64,000 nucleotides of DNA from JABDJZ01 sp047619685 (GTDB lineage: Bacteria > Bacteroidota > Rhodothermia > Rhodothermales > UBA10348). The notes under the pieces were generated by a model that had not been told where the DNA came from, searched no databases, and was given only the letters and a program-made list of their open reading frames with translations. A program made the translations under genes and the position numbers. This document shows positions 16,835 through 25,684 of the stretch, piece after piece (positions within the stretch are counted from its first letter, which is position 1; each line of letters begins with the position of its first letter). The stretch spans positions 1 through 64,000 of the forward strand of contig JBLHLC010000004.1 in the NCBI GenBank assembly GCA_047619685.1. Reading direction: 5' to 3'.

Positions 16835-18520
16835 CTACTTTTTCAGATACTTAGCCCACGGCTTCCGCTCGAAGTAGGAGTCTGTGATCTTCTTCAGCAG
16901 ACCGGACAGCAGAATGAGCGTCACGATGTTGGGAAGGGTCACGAGAGTCAGGGCCAGATCGCCAAGATCCCAGATGGTGGTCACTGCCAGAACCGCTCCG
17001 ACGAAGTGGAAAACCAAGAAGACGAGCTTGTACGGTAGAATGGCCTTTCGCCCAAAGAGGTAGTTCGCGCACCGGTCTCCGTAGTAACTCCAGGAGATGG
17101 CCGTCGAAATGGCAAACAGGAAGACGCACAGGAGCACCAGGTACCGGCCGAGCCAGCCCAGCCCAAGCGGCTCCAGACCGCGTTCGAACCCGAGGGCCGT
17201 GAGCGGAGAACTGTTCCTCACGCCGTTCCCGTAGAGCACTTCGTATTCAGTGCCTGAACTGCCGATGGCGATCCCGCGATTGGTGTCGACCGTCCCCGTG
17301 AACGGCATGCTCTGGCTTTCGTCAGTGAACAGCCTTGCAACTGCAACATCGTAGTACGCTATCTGAGTCCCGTCAGCGGCAATCGACGCCCCGTCGGAAT
17401 AAGCGAGTTCTGCCGGCTCCGCCACCTCGTTGTTGGATCCAGCGCCGTCCACAATCACATAGGACACATTTCCGTCCGTGGGATCAATCGTGGTGGGGAT
17501 CTGGGCGTTGTACGCGCCCGTTGAAATGATGACCAGGCCGGTCATCGTACAGATCACTATCGTGTCAATGAAGGGCTCCAAGAGGGCAACGACACCCTCT
17601 GAAACGGGCTCGTCGGTTTTTGCCGCAGAGTGTGCGATGGGCGCTGAGCCTTGCCCCGCCTCGTTGGAGAAAAGACCGCGCTGGACGCCGTAGCGAAGCG
17701 TGAAGATGAAAATGCCAACTCCGGTGCCAGCAACGCCGGCGGTTGGGCTGAATGCCTCAGAAAAGATCACGCCGAAGGCCGGGAAGATCTCACCGGGATT
17801 CGCCAGCAGAATGACCAGGGCACCCAGGACGTAGACACTCGCCATCACCGGCGCAAGAATGCCCGTTACGGCCCCGATTCGCTTGATTCCGCCGATGATC
17901 ACGAGGCCGACGATTCCAGCAGAAATGAGTCCGGTAATCCAGGTGTCGATACCAAAGTTGTCCGCAACCTGGGTGGCGATGGTGTTGGCCTGGATGGCAT
18001 TGCCGGTCATGAAGGACGTTATCATGAGCATCGCAGCGAAGAAGATCGCCACCGGCTTCCAATTCCAGCCGTAAACGTCCTTGATACCCCGCTCGATGTA
18101 GTACATCGGGCCACCCGCCACGGAGCCTTCATTCGCACCGCCACCATCGATCTGGATCCGGTAGTGCTGCGCCAGGGTCACCTCGCTGAACTTGGTCGCC
18201 ATGCCCAAGAACGCGGTCATCCACATCCAGAAGAGTGCGCCGGGACCTCCCCAGTGAATAGCCAGCGCCACGCCGGCGATGTTTCCGATGCCAACTGTCG
18301 CAGAAAGCGCTGTGGTCAGGGCCTGAAAGTGCGAGACGTCACCCGGTTCGTCCGGATCATCGTACCTGCCTGACGTCACGGCAAAGCCATGCCCCAGCCT
18401 TCGAACCTGGACAAAACCCAGCCGAAGGGTCAGAAACGCGCCCGCGCCCAGAAGACCTATTACAAGGATGGGCGAAAGAAGGCCGTTGGCCAGAGAGATG
18501 AAATGTTCGAGGGCTTCCAT
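16835..18520 (-). CDS. Alanine/glycine:Na+ symporter (AGCS family) with a large inserted loop
   Basis: About 561 residues from ATG 18520, where the usual hydrophobic start begins; the frame extends to 18595 but that leader is basic and not family-like. AGCS signatures are clear: TVGIGNIAGVALAIHWGGPG, FLGMATKFSEVTLAQHYR, SNEAGQGSAPIAHSAAKTD and ISWSYYGDRC. It should import alanine or glycine with Na+. Unusual is an insertion of about 100 residues (about 332-435), polar and beta-rich, between membrane segments where most relatives have a short loop. By topology it should face the periplasm. The next gene downstream is upp at 6 bp. Confidence 0.9.
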   Translation of the reverse strand: MEALEHFISLANGLLSPILVIGLLGAGAFLTLRLGFVQVRRLGHGFAVTSGRYDDPDEPGDVSHFQALTTALSATVGIGNIAGVALAIHWGGPGALFWMWMTAFLGMATKFSEVTLAQHYRIQIDGGGANEGSVAGGPMYYIERGIKDVYGWNWKPVAIFFAAMLMITSFMTGNAIQANTIATQVADNFGIDTWITGLISAGIVGLVIIGGIKRIGAVTGILAPVMASVYVLGALVILLANPGEIFPAFGVIFSEAFSPTAGVAGTGVGIFIFTLRYGVQRGLFSNEAGQGSAPIAHSAAKTDEPVSEGVVALLEPFIDTIVICTMTGLVIISTGAYNAQIPTTIDPTDGNVSYVIVDGAGSNNEVAEPAELAYSDGASIAADGTQIAYYDVAVARLFTDESQSMPFTGTVDTNRGIAIGSSGTEYEVLYGNGVRNSSPLTALGFERGLEPLGLGWLGRYLVLLCVFLFAISTAISWSYYGDRCANYLFGRKAILPYKLVFLVFHFVGAVLAVTTIWDLGDLALTLVTLPNIVTLILLSGLLKKITDSYFERKPWAKYLKK

Positions 18521-18674
18521 CCGAGGGAGTTTTCTTGTGGATCGGGCGTGGGGTTGTCGGAACCGCCCGGCGGCCTTCGAGGGAATGGTCGGCAAAGCCC
18601 GACGGTCTCAGAAGGTCTGAAATGGCAGCCGAGAATATAACCCGATGCCTAGGGGTCGGCAAACGTGAGAGCCG

Positions 18675-19364
18675 TCAGCTGGGCAGAACGGACGAATCGA
18701 CCTCTTTTACGGTGCCATCCGACACGGCCAGCGTGCGTGCCGGGTATTTCTTGAGCAACCGGTAGTCGTGCGTCGCTATCAAAATGGTCATCCCCTGGGC
18801 GTGCAAATTCAGGAACAGTCGCTGAATCTCATCCGAAGCCGCCGGGTCCAGATTGCCGGTGGGCTCATCGGCCAGAATCACCCAGGGTTCGTTGACGATG
18901 GCCCGGGCGATGACTACGCGCTGCTGCTCGCCCCCGGATAATTCGTGCGGGTACCGGCGCCGTTTGTGGCTGAGCCCTACCCAGGAGAGCACGTGGAGCA
19001 CTCTCGAGCGCACCTCTCGCACCTTCTTGCCGGTCACATAGAGGGCGAAGGCCACATTTTCGTAGACATCCCGATCCGGAAGGAGTTGGAAATCCTGGAA
19101 CACGATCCCTAGCGAGCGCCGCAGAAACGGAACTTCGGACGGCTTCATCCGGTCGCTACGAAAGTCAGCAACCCTCACAAACCCGGCAGTCGGGAGCGAG
19201 TCCAGATACAACAACCGAAGCAGCGTCGTCTTGCCGGAGCCCGTTGGGCCAACCAGGTAGACCATCTCTCCACGATCGATGGTGAGATCGAGGCCCTTGA
19301 ACACCTCGCGCCGGTCGCCGCCGGGTAGAGGATACGAAGCAGATACGCCGTTCAGTTCTATCAA
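18675..19364 (-). CDS. FtsE-like ABC transporter ATP-binding protein
   Basis: 229 residues. Complete ATPase motifs: Walker A GPTGSGKTTLLR, Q-loop IVFQDFQLLPDRDVYENVAF, signature LSGGEQQRVVIARA, Walker B VILADEPTGNLDP and the switch histidine in IATHD. The FQDF-x-LLPD-x-x-VYENV pattern and short length match FtsE, which pairs with FtsX to control peptidoglycan hydrolases during division. No ftsX-like membrane gene is beside it, so a generic MacB/LolD-type ATPase is the alternative. It lies 28 bp after the methyltransferase gene. Confidence 0.85.
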   Translation of the reverse strand: MIELNGVSASYPLPGGDRREVFKGLDLTIDRGEMVYLVGPTGSGKTTLLRLLYLDSLPTAGFVRVADFRSDRMKPSEVPFLRRSLGIVFQDFQLLPDRDVYENVAFALYVTGKKVREVRSRVLHVLSWVGLSHKRRRYPHELSGGEQQRVVIARAIVNEPWVILADEPTGNLDPAASDEIQRLFLNLHAQGMTILIATHDYRLLKKYPARTLAVSDGTVKEVDSSVLPS

Positions 19365-19392
19365 AACCTGTCGGTTGGGGTTGGCAGGGAAT

Positions 19393-20142
19393 CTAGACTG
19401 CCGGGCGCCGAAGAACCCAGTGCACCCGCTCCGATTCTTCTGTCACCGGCAAACGACCAAAGTCCTCGAAGTGCCCGGCCAGTTCGAAGCCCCCCCGGGC
19501 GGCAGCTGCCCTGACCTCTTCCACGGTGTAGGCCATCTGGTGATGTTCTTCGCGAAAGGACTGTCCCAACACGTCCATCTCGAAGACGGTCGTATGGAGC
19601 CTGGATGCGGGGTCGTATTTGGAATGGCGCACATAGGCAAAACCCTCGGCTTCGCCACTGTCTTCAAAGAGCGCCTCGTTCTTGATGGAATTTGCGGGTG
19701 TGCTCTGGTCAAAAACGAAGATACCCCCCGGCTTCAGGGACCGGTGCACGCAGGAAAAGAGCCGGTCAAGGTCGGCCGGATCCAGGACGTAGTTCATCCC
19801 ATCAAACAACAGAAGGGTCACATCCACCTGCTCATCCACGCGGAAGTCTGTGAAATCCACCTGGGCAAACTGGATCTCCACGCCCTCCATGTCGGCCTTT
19901 GCCTCGGCTACCCGAACCATCTTTGCCGAACGGTCGGTGGCTACATATCGGTACGGGACAAGGTGCTGCAACGCCAAGGCAAATGAACCCGTGCCGCATC
20001 CAAGTTCCAGCACCATCTGAGCCCCTGGCGCGAAATCGGCGATGAGGTCCCGCACGTGGGAGGCCCAGAGTTCGTAGTCCACGTGCCCCATCACCACGTC
20101 GTATCCGGCCGCCAGAATCGAATAGGCTGAGACGTCTTTCAT
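19393..20142 (-). CDS. Class I SAM-dependent methyltransferase
   Basis: 249 residues with Rossmann-fold methyltransferase motifs: I VLELGCGTGSFALAL, acidic end of beta 2 in ATDRSAKMVRVAEAKAD, and post-motif VTLLLFDGMNYVLDPADLDRL. The beginning (SAYSILAAGYDVVMGHVDYELWA) and the later DQSTPANSIKNEALFEDSGE resemble small-molecule methyltransferases of the type that modify sugars or lipids; the substrate cannot be told. Its start overlaps the pdxA stop by 4 nt (ATGA), so it is translationally coupled to pdxA. Confidence 0.85.
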   Translation of the reverse strand: MKDVSAYSILAAGYDVVMGHVDYELWASHVRDLIADFAPGAQMVLELGCGTGSFALALQHLVPYRYVATDRSAKMVRVAEAKADMEGVEIQFAQVDFTDFRVDEQVDVTLLLFDGMNYVLDPADLDRLFSCVHRSLKPGGIFVFDQSTPANSIKNEALFEDSGEAEGFAYVRHSKYDPASRLHTTVFEMDVLGQSFREEHHQMAYTVEEVRAAAARGGFELAGHFEDFGRLPVTEESERVHWVLRRPAV

Positions 20143-21134
20143 TTCGTTGAGCCAATGTGAGGGGAACCAGTCGCTCTGACGCGACGGGCAAGGGCAACCT
20201 GCACAGCCACGCGAATGGCGTTCTCCATGGAGTCCGGCCTTGCCTTGGCCTGCCCCGCTATATCGTAAGCGGTGCCATGATCAGGAGACGTCCTGACGAT
20301 GGGCAATCCGGCGGTAAAATTGACGCCAGTGTCAAAGGCGAGCGTCTTGAATGGAATCAGACCCTGATCGTGGTACATGGCCAGGACCCCATCGTATTTC
20401 AGATAGGCCTTCTCGGCAAAGAAGCCGTCCGCCGGGAAAGGGCCGAAGGCGAGCCCGTGGACCAACTGCTTCATGGCCGGCCGGATTACATCTTCCTCTT
20501 CGTGACCAATCACGCCACCGTCACCCGCGTGCGGGTTCAGGCCCAGAACCGCTACCCGGGGCTGTTCCACCCCGAAATCCTCCCTGATCGCCGCAGCCAA
20601 CCGGTTCAGCCGGGCGGCAACTGCCTTGCGCGTAATGCTTTCGGCCACCCGCGAGACAGGAATATGTCCGGTAACCACACCTACCCTGAGCGGCCCCGCA
20701 ACCATCATCATGAGGTGATCCTCGACGCCGCACCGCGCCGCCAAAAATTCGGTATGCCCGGGGACATCATACCCCGCCATCGCGATAGCCTCCTTCGAGA
20801 TGGGAGCCGTGACCATGGCATGGGCCTGGCCTGACAAGCACAACTCAATCGCGGCGTCGACGGCGGCCATTGAAAGTCGCCCGCCCGATGCGGTGATCTG
20901 CCCGAAACCAACCACATGCTCCTCCCCTGCTGCCGGGACAGCCAGAACATCAAACGGCATTCCGTCCATGTCCAGGGAGTCGGCATGGACCCCAAACACG
21001 CTTCCCGACCCCACAAGCAGCATGTCCGCTATTGCCTGCAGGTCGGGGTTGGCAACACACCTTAATGCCACCTCAGGGCCGACCCCATTCGGGTCTCCCA
21101 TGGAGATAGCGACCTTGGGCCGCCAGGTAATCAT
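20139..21134 (-). CDS. pdxA: 4-hydroxythreonine-4-phosphate dehydrogenase
   Basis: 331 residues, normal length. Oxidises 4-phosphohydroxy-L-threonine in the DXP-dependent pyridoxal 5'-phosphate pathway. Signatures: ISMGDPNGVGPEV at the start, VTAPISKEAI, GHTEFLA, VTGHIPVSRVAESIT, GLNPHAGDGG and MYHDQGLIPFKTL with GTAYDIAG near the end; the metal histidines (H in GHTE, HAGDGG and YHDQG) are all present. It sits 3 bp after pepA and overlaps the methyltransferase. pdxH for the last step of the pathway is about 4.5 kb away on the same strand, but pdxJ is not in the window. Confidence 0.97.
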   Translation of the reverse strand: MITWRPKVAISMGDPNGVGPEVALRCVANPDLQAIADMLLVGSGSVFGVHADSLDMDGMPFDVLAVPAAGEEHVVGFGQITASGGRLSMAAVDAAIELCLSGQAHAMVTAPISKEAIAMAGYDVPGHTEFLAARCGVEDHLMMMVAGPLRVGVVTGHIPVSRVAESITRKAVAARLNRLAAAIREDFGVEQPRVAVLGLNPHAGDGGVIGHEEEDVIRPAMKQLVHGLAFGPFPADGFFAEKAYLKYDGVLAMYHDQGLIPFKTLAFDTGVNFTAGLPIVRTSPDHGTAYDIAGQAKARPDSMENAIRVAVQVALARRVRATGSPHIGSTK

Positions 21135-21137
21135 GTC

Positions 21138-22637
21138 TTATCCGCGCTTCCGATCCGCGTAGTCTCTGAGGTACTCCACCAGGATTCGCACACCAAAGCC
21201 GGTACCTCCGACGGTCCGATAGGGCTTCGCGGTCTTCAGGTAGGACGGTCCGGCGATGTCCATGTGGATCCATGGATAGGACACGAAGTGCTCCAGGAAC
21301 TTGGCAGCTGTGATAGCCCCTGCCCCACGGCCACCGACGTTCTTTATGTCTGCGACGTCGCTCTTGATATCCTCTCCGTAACCCGCGTACATCGGAAGCT
21401 CATGCACACGCTCGCCCGTGCGGACACCCGCGTCCACAAGCGGCGCGATGAGTTCAGCCGCCCCGGGACCTTCCGATGTCATGACGGCGGCCGCCAGATT
21501 GCCAAGGGCAACCACCGCGGCTCCGGTTAGGGTCGCCAGGTCAATTACGACCTCCGGGTTGTATGTCTTGGCATACGACAACGCGTCGGCCAGAATCATG
21601 CGCCCTTCCGCGTCCGTGTTGAGCACTTCCACCGTCATGCCGGAGTGCATCTTGATCACGTCACCGGGAACGTATGCGTTCTCTCCCGGCCGATTGTCCG
21701 TGGCCGGAATCAACCCGATCACGTAGAGGGGTAGCTCCATTCGCGCGATGGCTTCTACCGCACCAATGACCGCAGCGGCGCCGGCCATATCGGACTTCAT
21801 GGCATCCATGGAGTCCTTTGTCGGTTTCAGGGACAGCCCGCCGGTGTCAAAGACCACACCCTTGCCCACAAGAACCACGGGCCTCTCATTGCGCCGGTTG
21901 TCCGGCATCCACTCCAGGACGGTGAATGTAGGGGGCTCTTGAGAGCCCAGGTTTACGGCCAGAAGACCGCCCATCTGCTCTTCCTCGATCAACTCCTGGT
22001 CCCAGACCGAAGCCAGGTAGCCGTATTTTTTGGCTGATTTTTCCATCGCCTTTGCGAAGAGCGTCGGCGTCTTGTCGTTTGGCGACGTGTTGACCAGATC
22101 GCGAGCGGCACACACTGCCTCCGAAATCACCCGTCCGCGTTCGGCACCGCGCCTCACGGCCTTGTCACTTTCGCTTGTCTGAAGGACCAAACGAGCCGCG
22201 ACAGTAGCGGGTTCGGCGTCCGTCTTGTACCGGTCGAACCGGTACGATCCCAAAAGGAAACCCTCGACCACAGCCTGAGCCACCGATTCAACGTCCAGGC
22301 TCTCCCACGCACTCAGGGCGATTCCGACCGTCTCTACCTTTGCCTTGGCAGCAAGGCGAGCCCCTTCGGCCGCCGCCATTCGGAGCGCTTCTCCATCGAG
22401 CTTGTCCTGGGCACCCAATCCAAGGAGAGCGATCCGCCGTGCGGAGCCGGTCTCGGGATAGAGGAGCACCGAAGAATCTGTCTCGCCGGAAAAGTCTGGC
22501 GCCGCCCGACGCACCGAGCCGCCAAAGCCACTTGCGAGATCCGCAAGCGTGCCATCAGCCTGCTCCTGCAACATGGGAATGAGCAGAAGGTCAACGTCCA
22601 GTTCGGAAATTGAAATCGTTGTTACAGATACTTTCAT
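21138..22637 (-). CDS. pepA: Leucyl aminopeptidase (M17)
   Basis: 499 residues, usual length. A hexameric cytosolic di-zinc aminopeptidase. The C-terminal catalytic part shows VGKGVVFDTGGLSLKP, MKSDMAGAAAV and NTDAEGRMILADAL, which supply the metal ligands and catalytic Lys/Arg; the last motif normally reads NTDAEGRL and here has Met in place of Leu. The N-terminal macro-like domain (about 1-165) is less conserved as expected. Upstream by 17 bp is nrnA, downstream by 3 bp is pdxA, so it is part of a tightly packed minus-strand run. Confidence 0.97.
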   Translation of the reverse strand: MKVSVTTISISELDVDLLLIPMLQEQADGTLADLASGFGGSVRRAAPDFSGETDSSVLLYPETGSARRIALLGLGAQDKLDGEALRMAAAEGARLAAKAKVETVGIALSAWESLDVESVAQAVVEGFLLGSYRFDRYKTDAEPATVAARLVLQTSESDKAVRRGAERGRVISEAVCAARDLVNTSPNDKTPTLFAKAMEKSAKKYGYLASVWDQELIEEEQMGGLLAVNLGSQEPPTFTVLEWMPDNRRNERPVVLVGKGVVFDTGGLSLKPTKDSMDAMKSDMAGAAAVIGAVEAIARMELPLYVIGLIPATDNRPGENAYVPGDVIKMHSGMTVEVLNTDAEGRMILADALSYAKTYNPEVVIDLATLTGAAVVALGNLAAAVMTSEGPGAAELIAPLVDAGVRTGERVHELPMYAGYGEDIKSDVADIKNVGGRGAGAITAAKFLEHFVSYPWIHMDIAGPSYLKTAKPYRTVGGTGFGVRILVEYLRDYADRKRG

Positions 22638-22654
22638 CGTCTTTGTTCTGGGCC

Positions 22655-23725
22655 TTAACCGCGCCGTCCTGGGACGGCCTGAAGCATGGATAAATACTCT
22701 TGGTCTTCTGCTGAAAGGTCCGCTTCGGCGGCCTCTGGCGCAGAGAAATCCAGAAATCGGGGCGCCTGGGCCACGACATGGCTGATGGCCTCCTTGAGAG
22801 GCTTACGCACAAAAGCCCCTGAGGCGTTTGGGTGACCACCGCCTCCGAGGGACTGCGCCCACTTGTGGACGTGGTCGGCCGCCTTGGAGCGAAAACTCAC
22901 CTTGGTACCACGCTCAGTCTGCGTAAACAGCAAGGCCACGCGGACGCCATCCAGGGCGAGGCCCCAATTGATATACCCCTCAGTTTCCTCTATGGAGGCC
23001 CCCGTTTCTTCCAGCATGGCGCGGGAAATCACGGAGTAAGAGAGTTGATTGTCGTAGGCGAGGTCAATGGATTGAAGAAGCCTGCTCAGCAGCCTGAGTC
23101 CGCCGACCGATTTACGATCGTAGATGGCTGCATGGATCTCGGACGGGTCGATGCGTCCGCGCTCTATGATCTCGGCAGTGGCACGGTGCAGTTCCGGCGT
23201 CACATTGGAGAACCGGAACGAACCTGTGTCCGTGACGATGGCCGTATACAGGGAGTTCGCGATGTCCGAATCGATGAGCGACGGGTCATCCGCGCTAATC
23301 AGTTCATAGACAAGTTGCCCGGTGGACGAAGCGGACTCCCGTGCGTACGCAAGATCGAACCAGCCCTCCGGGTCGGTGTGGTGATCGATCAGCAGCTTGG
23401 TCGCCGTGGCGTGCCGCACCGCCTTGCCAAATTGACCCAGGCGACCCTGCCCGTTGGCGTCCAGAACGGCTATTACATCCGCGTTGGCGACAAGCTCCAG
23501 TTGCGCGAGGCTTCCATCGAAAACCTGAATGTCAGCAGCACCGGGCAACCATTCCAGGTTGAACGGCGTCCGGTCACAGTTGATCACAACCGCTTCCTTG
23601 CCCCGCTTGCGCAGGTAGTGAGCAAACGAAAGCACTGACCCGATGGCATCACCATCTGGTCGTGCGTGCGTTGTAATTACGAATCTATTGGCACTCTCGA
23701 TGAGAGCGCACACTTCTTGCAGCAT
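22655..23725 (-). CDS. nrnA: DHH/DHHA1 phosphoesterase, NrnA-like nanoRNase/pAp phosphatase
   Basis: 356 residues. N-terminal DHH domain: VITTHARPDGDAIGSV (D-x-D metal site), AVLDANGQGRLG and KLLIDHHTDPEG with the D-H-H. C-terminal DHHA1 domain: GTKVSFRSKAADHVHKWAQS and GGGHPNASGAFV. NrnA enzymes degrade oligoribonucleotides of 2-5 nt and dephosphorylate 3'-phosphoadenosine 5'-phosphate. Length and motif order match that subfamily and not RecJ. The symbol is given by family similarity. Gene is first in the run nrnA-pepA-pdxA-methyltransferase. Confidence 0.9.
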   Translation of the reverse strand: MLQEVCALIESANRFVITTHARPDGDAIGSVLSFAHYLRKRGKEAVVINCDRTPFNLEWLPGAADIQVFDGSLAQLELVANADVIAVLDANGQGRLGQFGKAVRHATATKLLIDHHTDPEGWFDLAYARESASSTGQLVYELISADDPSLIDSDIANSLYTAIVTDTGSFRFSNVTPELHRATAEIIERGRIDPSEIHAAIYDRKSVGGLRLLSRLLQSIDLAYDNQLSYSVISRAMLEETGASIEETEGYINWGLALDGVRVALLFTQTERGTKVSFRSKAADHVHKWAQSLGGGGHPNASGAFVRKPLKEAISHVVAQAPRFLDFSAPEAAEADLSAEDQEYLSMLQAVPGRRG

Positions 23726-23829
23726 CCAGTAAACTCAATCCAGGGCGTCCTTGAAGGACATGCAAATCAGCCAAATTGAACGTCTTCACGTGCTCATTGT
23801 TCGGAGTCGCGCGGCGGCCCCCGTGAAGA

Positions 23830-24663
23830 TCACGTATTTCCGGCCTGGCTTCGCCCAGCCGACATGACCAGGCTCGTCAAGAGGCCCGAGCCCTGCAGAT
23901 TCATTCCGCCGTCCACCACCAACCGCGTCCCGGTCACAAAACTGGCCATCGGCGAGGCCAGAAAAACTGCGGCTTGCCCGATGTCATCCGTCGTGCCGTA
24001 GCGACCAATCGGAATGCTGGCCCTGAATCGGGAATGGAATTTCTCGTCTCCGGGCGCCAACCGCGCCATTCCCTCTGTGCCTTCGATAGGCCCGGGAGCC
24101 ACGCTGTTGGACCGAATCCCGAAACGTCCCCATTCGAGGGCCAGATTCTGCATCAGATTGTCCACGCCGGCCTTGGCGGCTCCCGCATGCGCCTGAGCGA
24201 AGTAGGGCACAAACGCCTGACCCGCAGATATGAACAGGATGCTCCCGCCCCCCTCTCTGAGTTGCGCGAATGCCGCGCGAGACGCATTGAACGAACCGAT
24301 CAGGTCTATGTCAACGACCGCCTTGAACCCGCCGGCCGAGAGATTCTCCGCCGGGGCCAGGAAGTTGCCCGCCGCTCCACAGACCAGGTGACTCACTCTG
24401 CCCAGCGCCTTGCCGGCCCCCTCAACGGCGGAGGCCAAGGCATCGTAGTCTCGGACGTCCGCGGTCTCGGCGAACGTCTTCGCGCCCAGTTTTTCCAGGT
24501 TTTCGCATGCCTTGTCCAGCTTCTCCCGGGTCCGGCCACATATCGCTACCGAGGCCCCGTGTCGGGCGAAGGCTTCCGCCACGCCGAAGTTTATCCCGCT
24601 ACCACCACCGGTGATGAAGACGGTCTGGCCCTTGAACAAGTCTGTAGGTAGTAGATCTTGCAT
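23830..24663 (-). CDS. SDR oxidoreductase, peroxisomal-type 2,4-dienoyl-CoA reductase family
   Basis: 277 residues. NADP-type Rossmann start TGGGSGINFGVAEAFARHGA, then N-A-G replaced by CGAAGNFLAPAENLS, and ILFISAGQAFVPYFAQ followed by AHAGAAKAGVDNLMQ where classical SDRs carry Tyr-x-x-x-Lys. Loss of that Tyr and the later NSVAPGPIEGTEGMARL are hallmarks of the DECR2-like subfamily, which reduces 2,4-dienoyl-CoA during oxidation of unsaturated fatty acids. The SCP2-domain gene lies 6 bp upstream on the same strand, supporting a lipid role. No other beta-oxidation genes are visible. Confidence 0.85.
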   Translation of the reverse strand: MQDLLPTDLFKGQTVFITGGGSGINFGVAEAFARHGASVAICGRTREKLDKACENLEKLGAKTFAETADVRDYDALASAVEGAGKALGRVSHLVCGAAGNFLAPAENLSAGGFKAVVDIDLIGSFNASRAAFAQLREGGGSILFISAGQAFVPYFAQAHAGAAKAGVDNLMQNLALEWGRFGIRSNSVAPGPIEGTEGMARLAPGDEKFHSRFRASIPIGRYGTTDDIGQAAVFLASPMASFVTGTRLVVDGGMNLQGSGLLTSLVMSAGRSQAGNT

Positions 24664-24669
24664 CGCCTT

Positions 24670-24996
24670 CTAACTCTTGAAGAGGCTTTGGAATTTTGTG
24701 GCGAGGGCAAAGGAGCCTTTGACCTTCAGCTTGCCACCCATCATCAACATCATGGGGTTGGCCTTGCCAAGACTCAATGCGATCCAGTCTGCCGAGGTCG
24801 CGGTAACCGCAACCGTCGGATCCTCAATGGTCCCTTCGGCGATTTCGAATGTGCCGTCCACGAACGTCAGCACATGGTCACCGGGATCGTCCCCGGTAAG
24901 ATGCAACTGGACCGTTCCGTTGATGCCGGCTGCCCTCTCCGGGACGAAGTTTCTTTTGTACGCGGCGAGCAGATCCGCAATTGAGTCTATAGGCAT
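24670..24996 (-). CDS. SCP2 sterol-carrier-like lipid-binding protein
   Basis: 108 residues, a single SCP2 domain: N-terminal helix with I-D-S-I-A-D-L, then AAGINGTVQLHLTGDDPGDHVLTF-type beta strands, VTATSADWIALSLGKANPM and a final MGGKLKVKGSFALATKFQSLF, which is the most conserved part of the family. These proteins bind acyl chains or sterol-like lipids in a hydrophobic tunnel. It precedes the dienoyl-CoA-reductase-like gene by 6 bp, so a joint role in fatty-acid handling is plausible. Upstream of it lie a partial copy of the palindromic element and a degenerate stretch. Confidence 0.9.
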   Translation of the reverse strand: MPIDSIADLLAAYKRNFVPERAAGINGTVQLHLTGDDPGDHVLTFVDGTFEIAEGTIEDPTVAVTATSADWIALSLGKANPMMLMMGGKLKVKGSFALATKFQSLFKS

Positions 24997-25039
24997 GGAG
25001 AGGTGAGTTCAGGGCCTTCCGCAAGACGAGCCGATCCCG

Positions 25040-25081
25040 GGAAGGCTGTTGAATAAGTTGAGTATGCCATACTACAAGCGC
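25040..25081 (+). repeat. Truncated left half of the palindromic element (copy C)
   Basis: About 42 bases matching the left end of the full elements at 39142 and 39860 (roughly 37 of 42 by eye), from the terminal CTGTTGAATAAG through GAGTATGCC to ACAAGCGC, then similarity stops abruptly. GCCTTCC at 25014-25020 and GGAAGGC at the element edge are inverted copies, so it seems to abut or have entered a hairpin. Confidence 0.7.
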
Positions 25082-25684
25082 GGGACCGGGGCTCGGTCAG
25101 CGGTACCCGCACCGCGGTCAATAGGGCCGGGTCCTCCGCCAATATCCGAAGAATACGCACCGCAGATCGTGCACCAGCTTCGGATCGCTGAAGAACGATT
25201 CCACCAGACCACCAGTCAAGTTGTCGCTCCGGAACAGTAGTCGCACCTTCACGCCCCGGTCGGCGGCAGCCAGAAGCTGATCGAAGACCGGCGGGGGCGA
25301 CGACGTTGGACAGCCCACATCCGAGCTCTGTTGCGACCCGCCTCTTGTCCTCGGCCCGCAGGGCGGACCAGAGTCGGTTCGGCGTCCACAAAATTCGTTT
25401 CCTTTGTGGTGCCCTGCTGCCGGCGTCTTGCTCGTTTGTCTGGTTCGGCGATATGGGATCGAGGGGGCACATTCTACATAAACGGGGATTCGCGTCTCGC
25501 TCAAGTCGAATCTTGCGACAGGATTCTACTCGCACCGGGCGCACAACAGCCGCTGAAGTGGAGGATGGGAGGGGGTTTCCACTTGAAGCGCTTGCCGGGG
25601 CCGGTCGGTATCGCACGGGGGCCAGATCCGCACTCAGTTCAGCAGCCCGTGATGCAAGTTCCATCCACGTAAGTGCCGGTGAAG
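25082..25684. other. Degenerate stretch between pdxH and the SCP2 gene
   Basis: About 600 bases without an intact gene. Several open frames cross it on both strands but have Arg/Pro/Ser-rich shadow-like composition. The only recognisable coding signal is the short phospholipase-D-like piece on the minus strand (25118-25290). The left edge is the truncated palindromic element. Confidence 0.6.
25118..25290 (-). pseudogene. Remnant resembling a phospholipase D-type domain
   Basis: The minus-strand frame ending at 25118 encodes FDQLLAAADRGVKVRLLF, then L-V-E-S-F-F and DPKLVHDLRCVFF. This resembles the segment of PLD-superfamily proteins (cardiolipin synthase type: L-x-A-A-D-R-G-V-x-V-R-L-L-L, then a P-x-(L/I)-x-V-R-x-F stretch). 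Upstream the frame loses any likeness to a protein and no H-K-D motif is present, so I read it as a fragment of a dead gene. The match is short, so chance similarity is not excluded. Confidence 0.4.
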
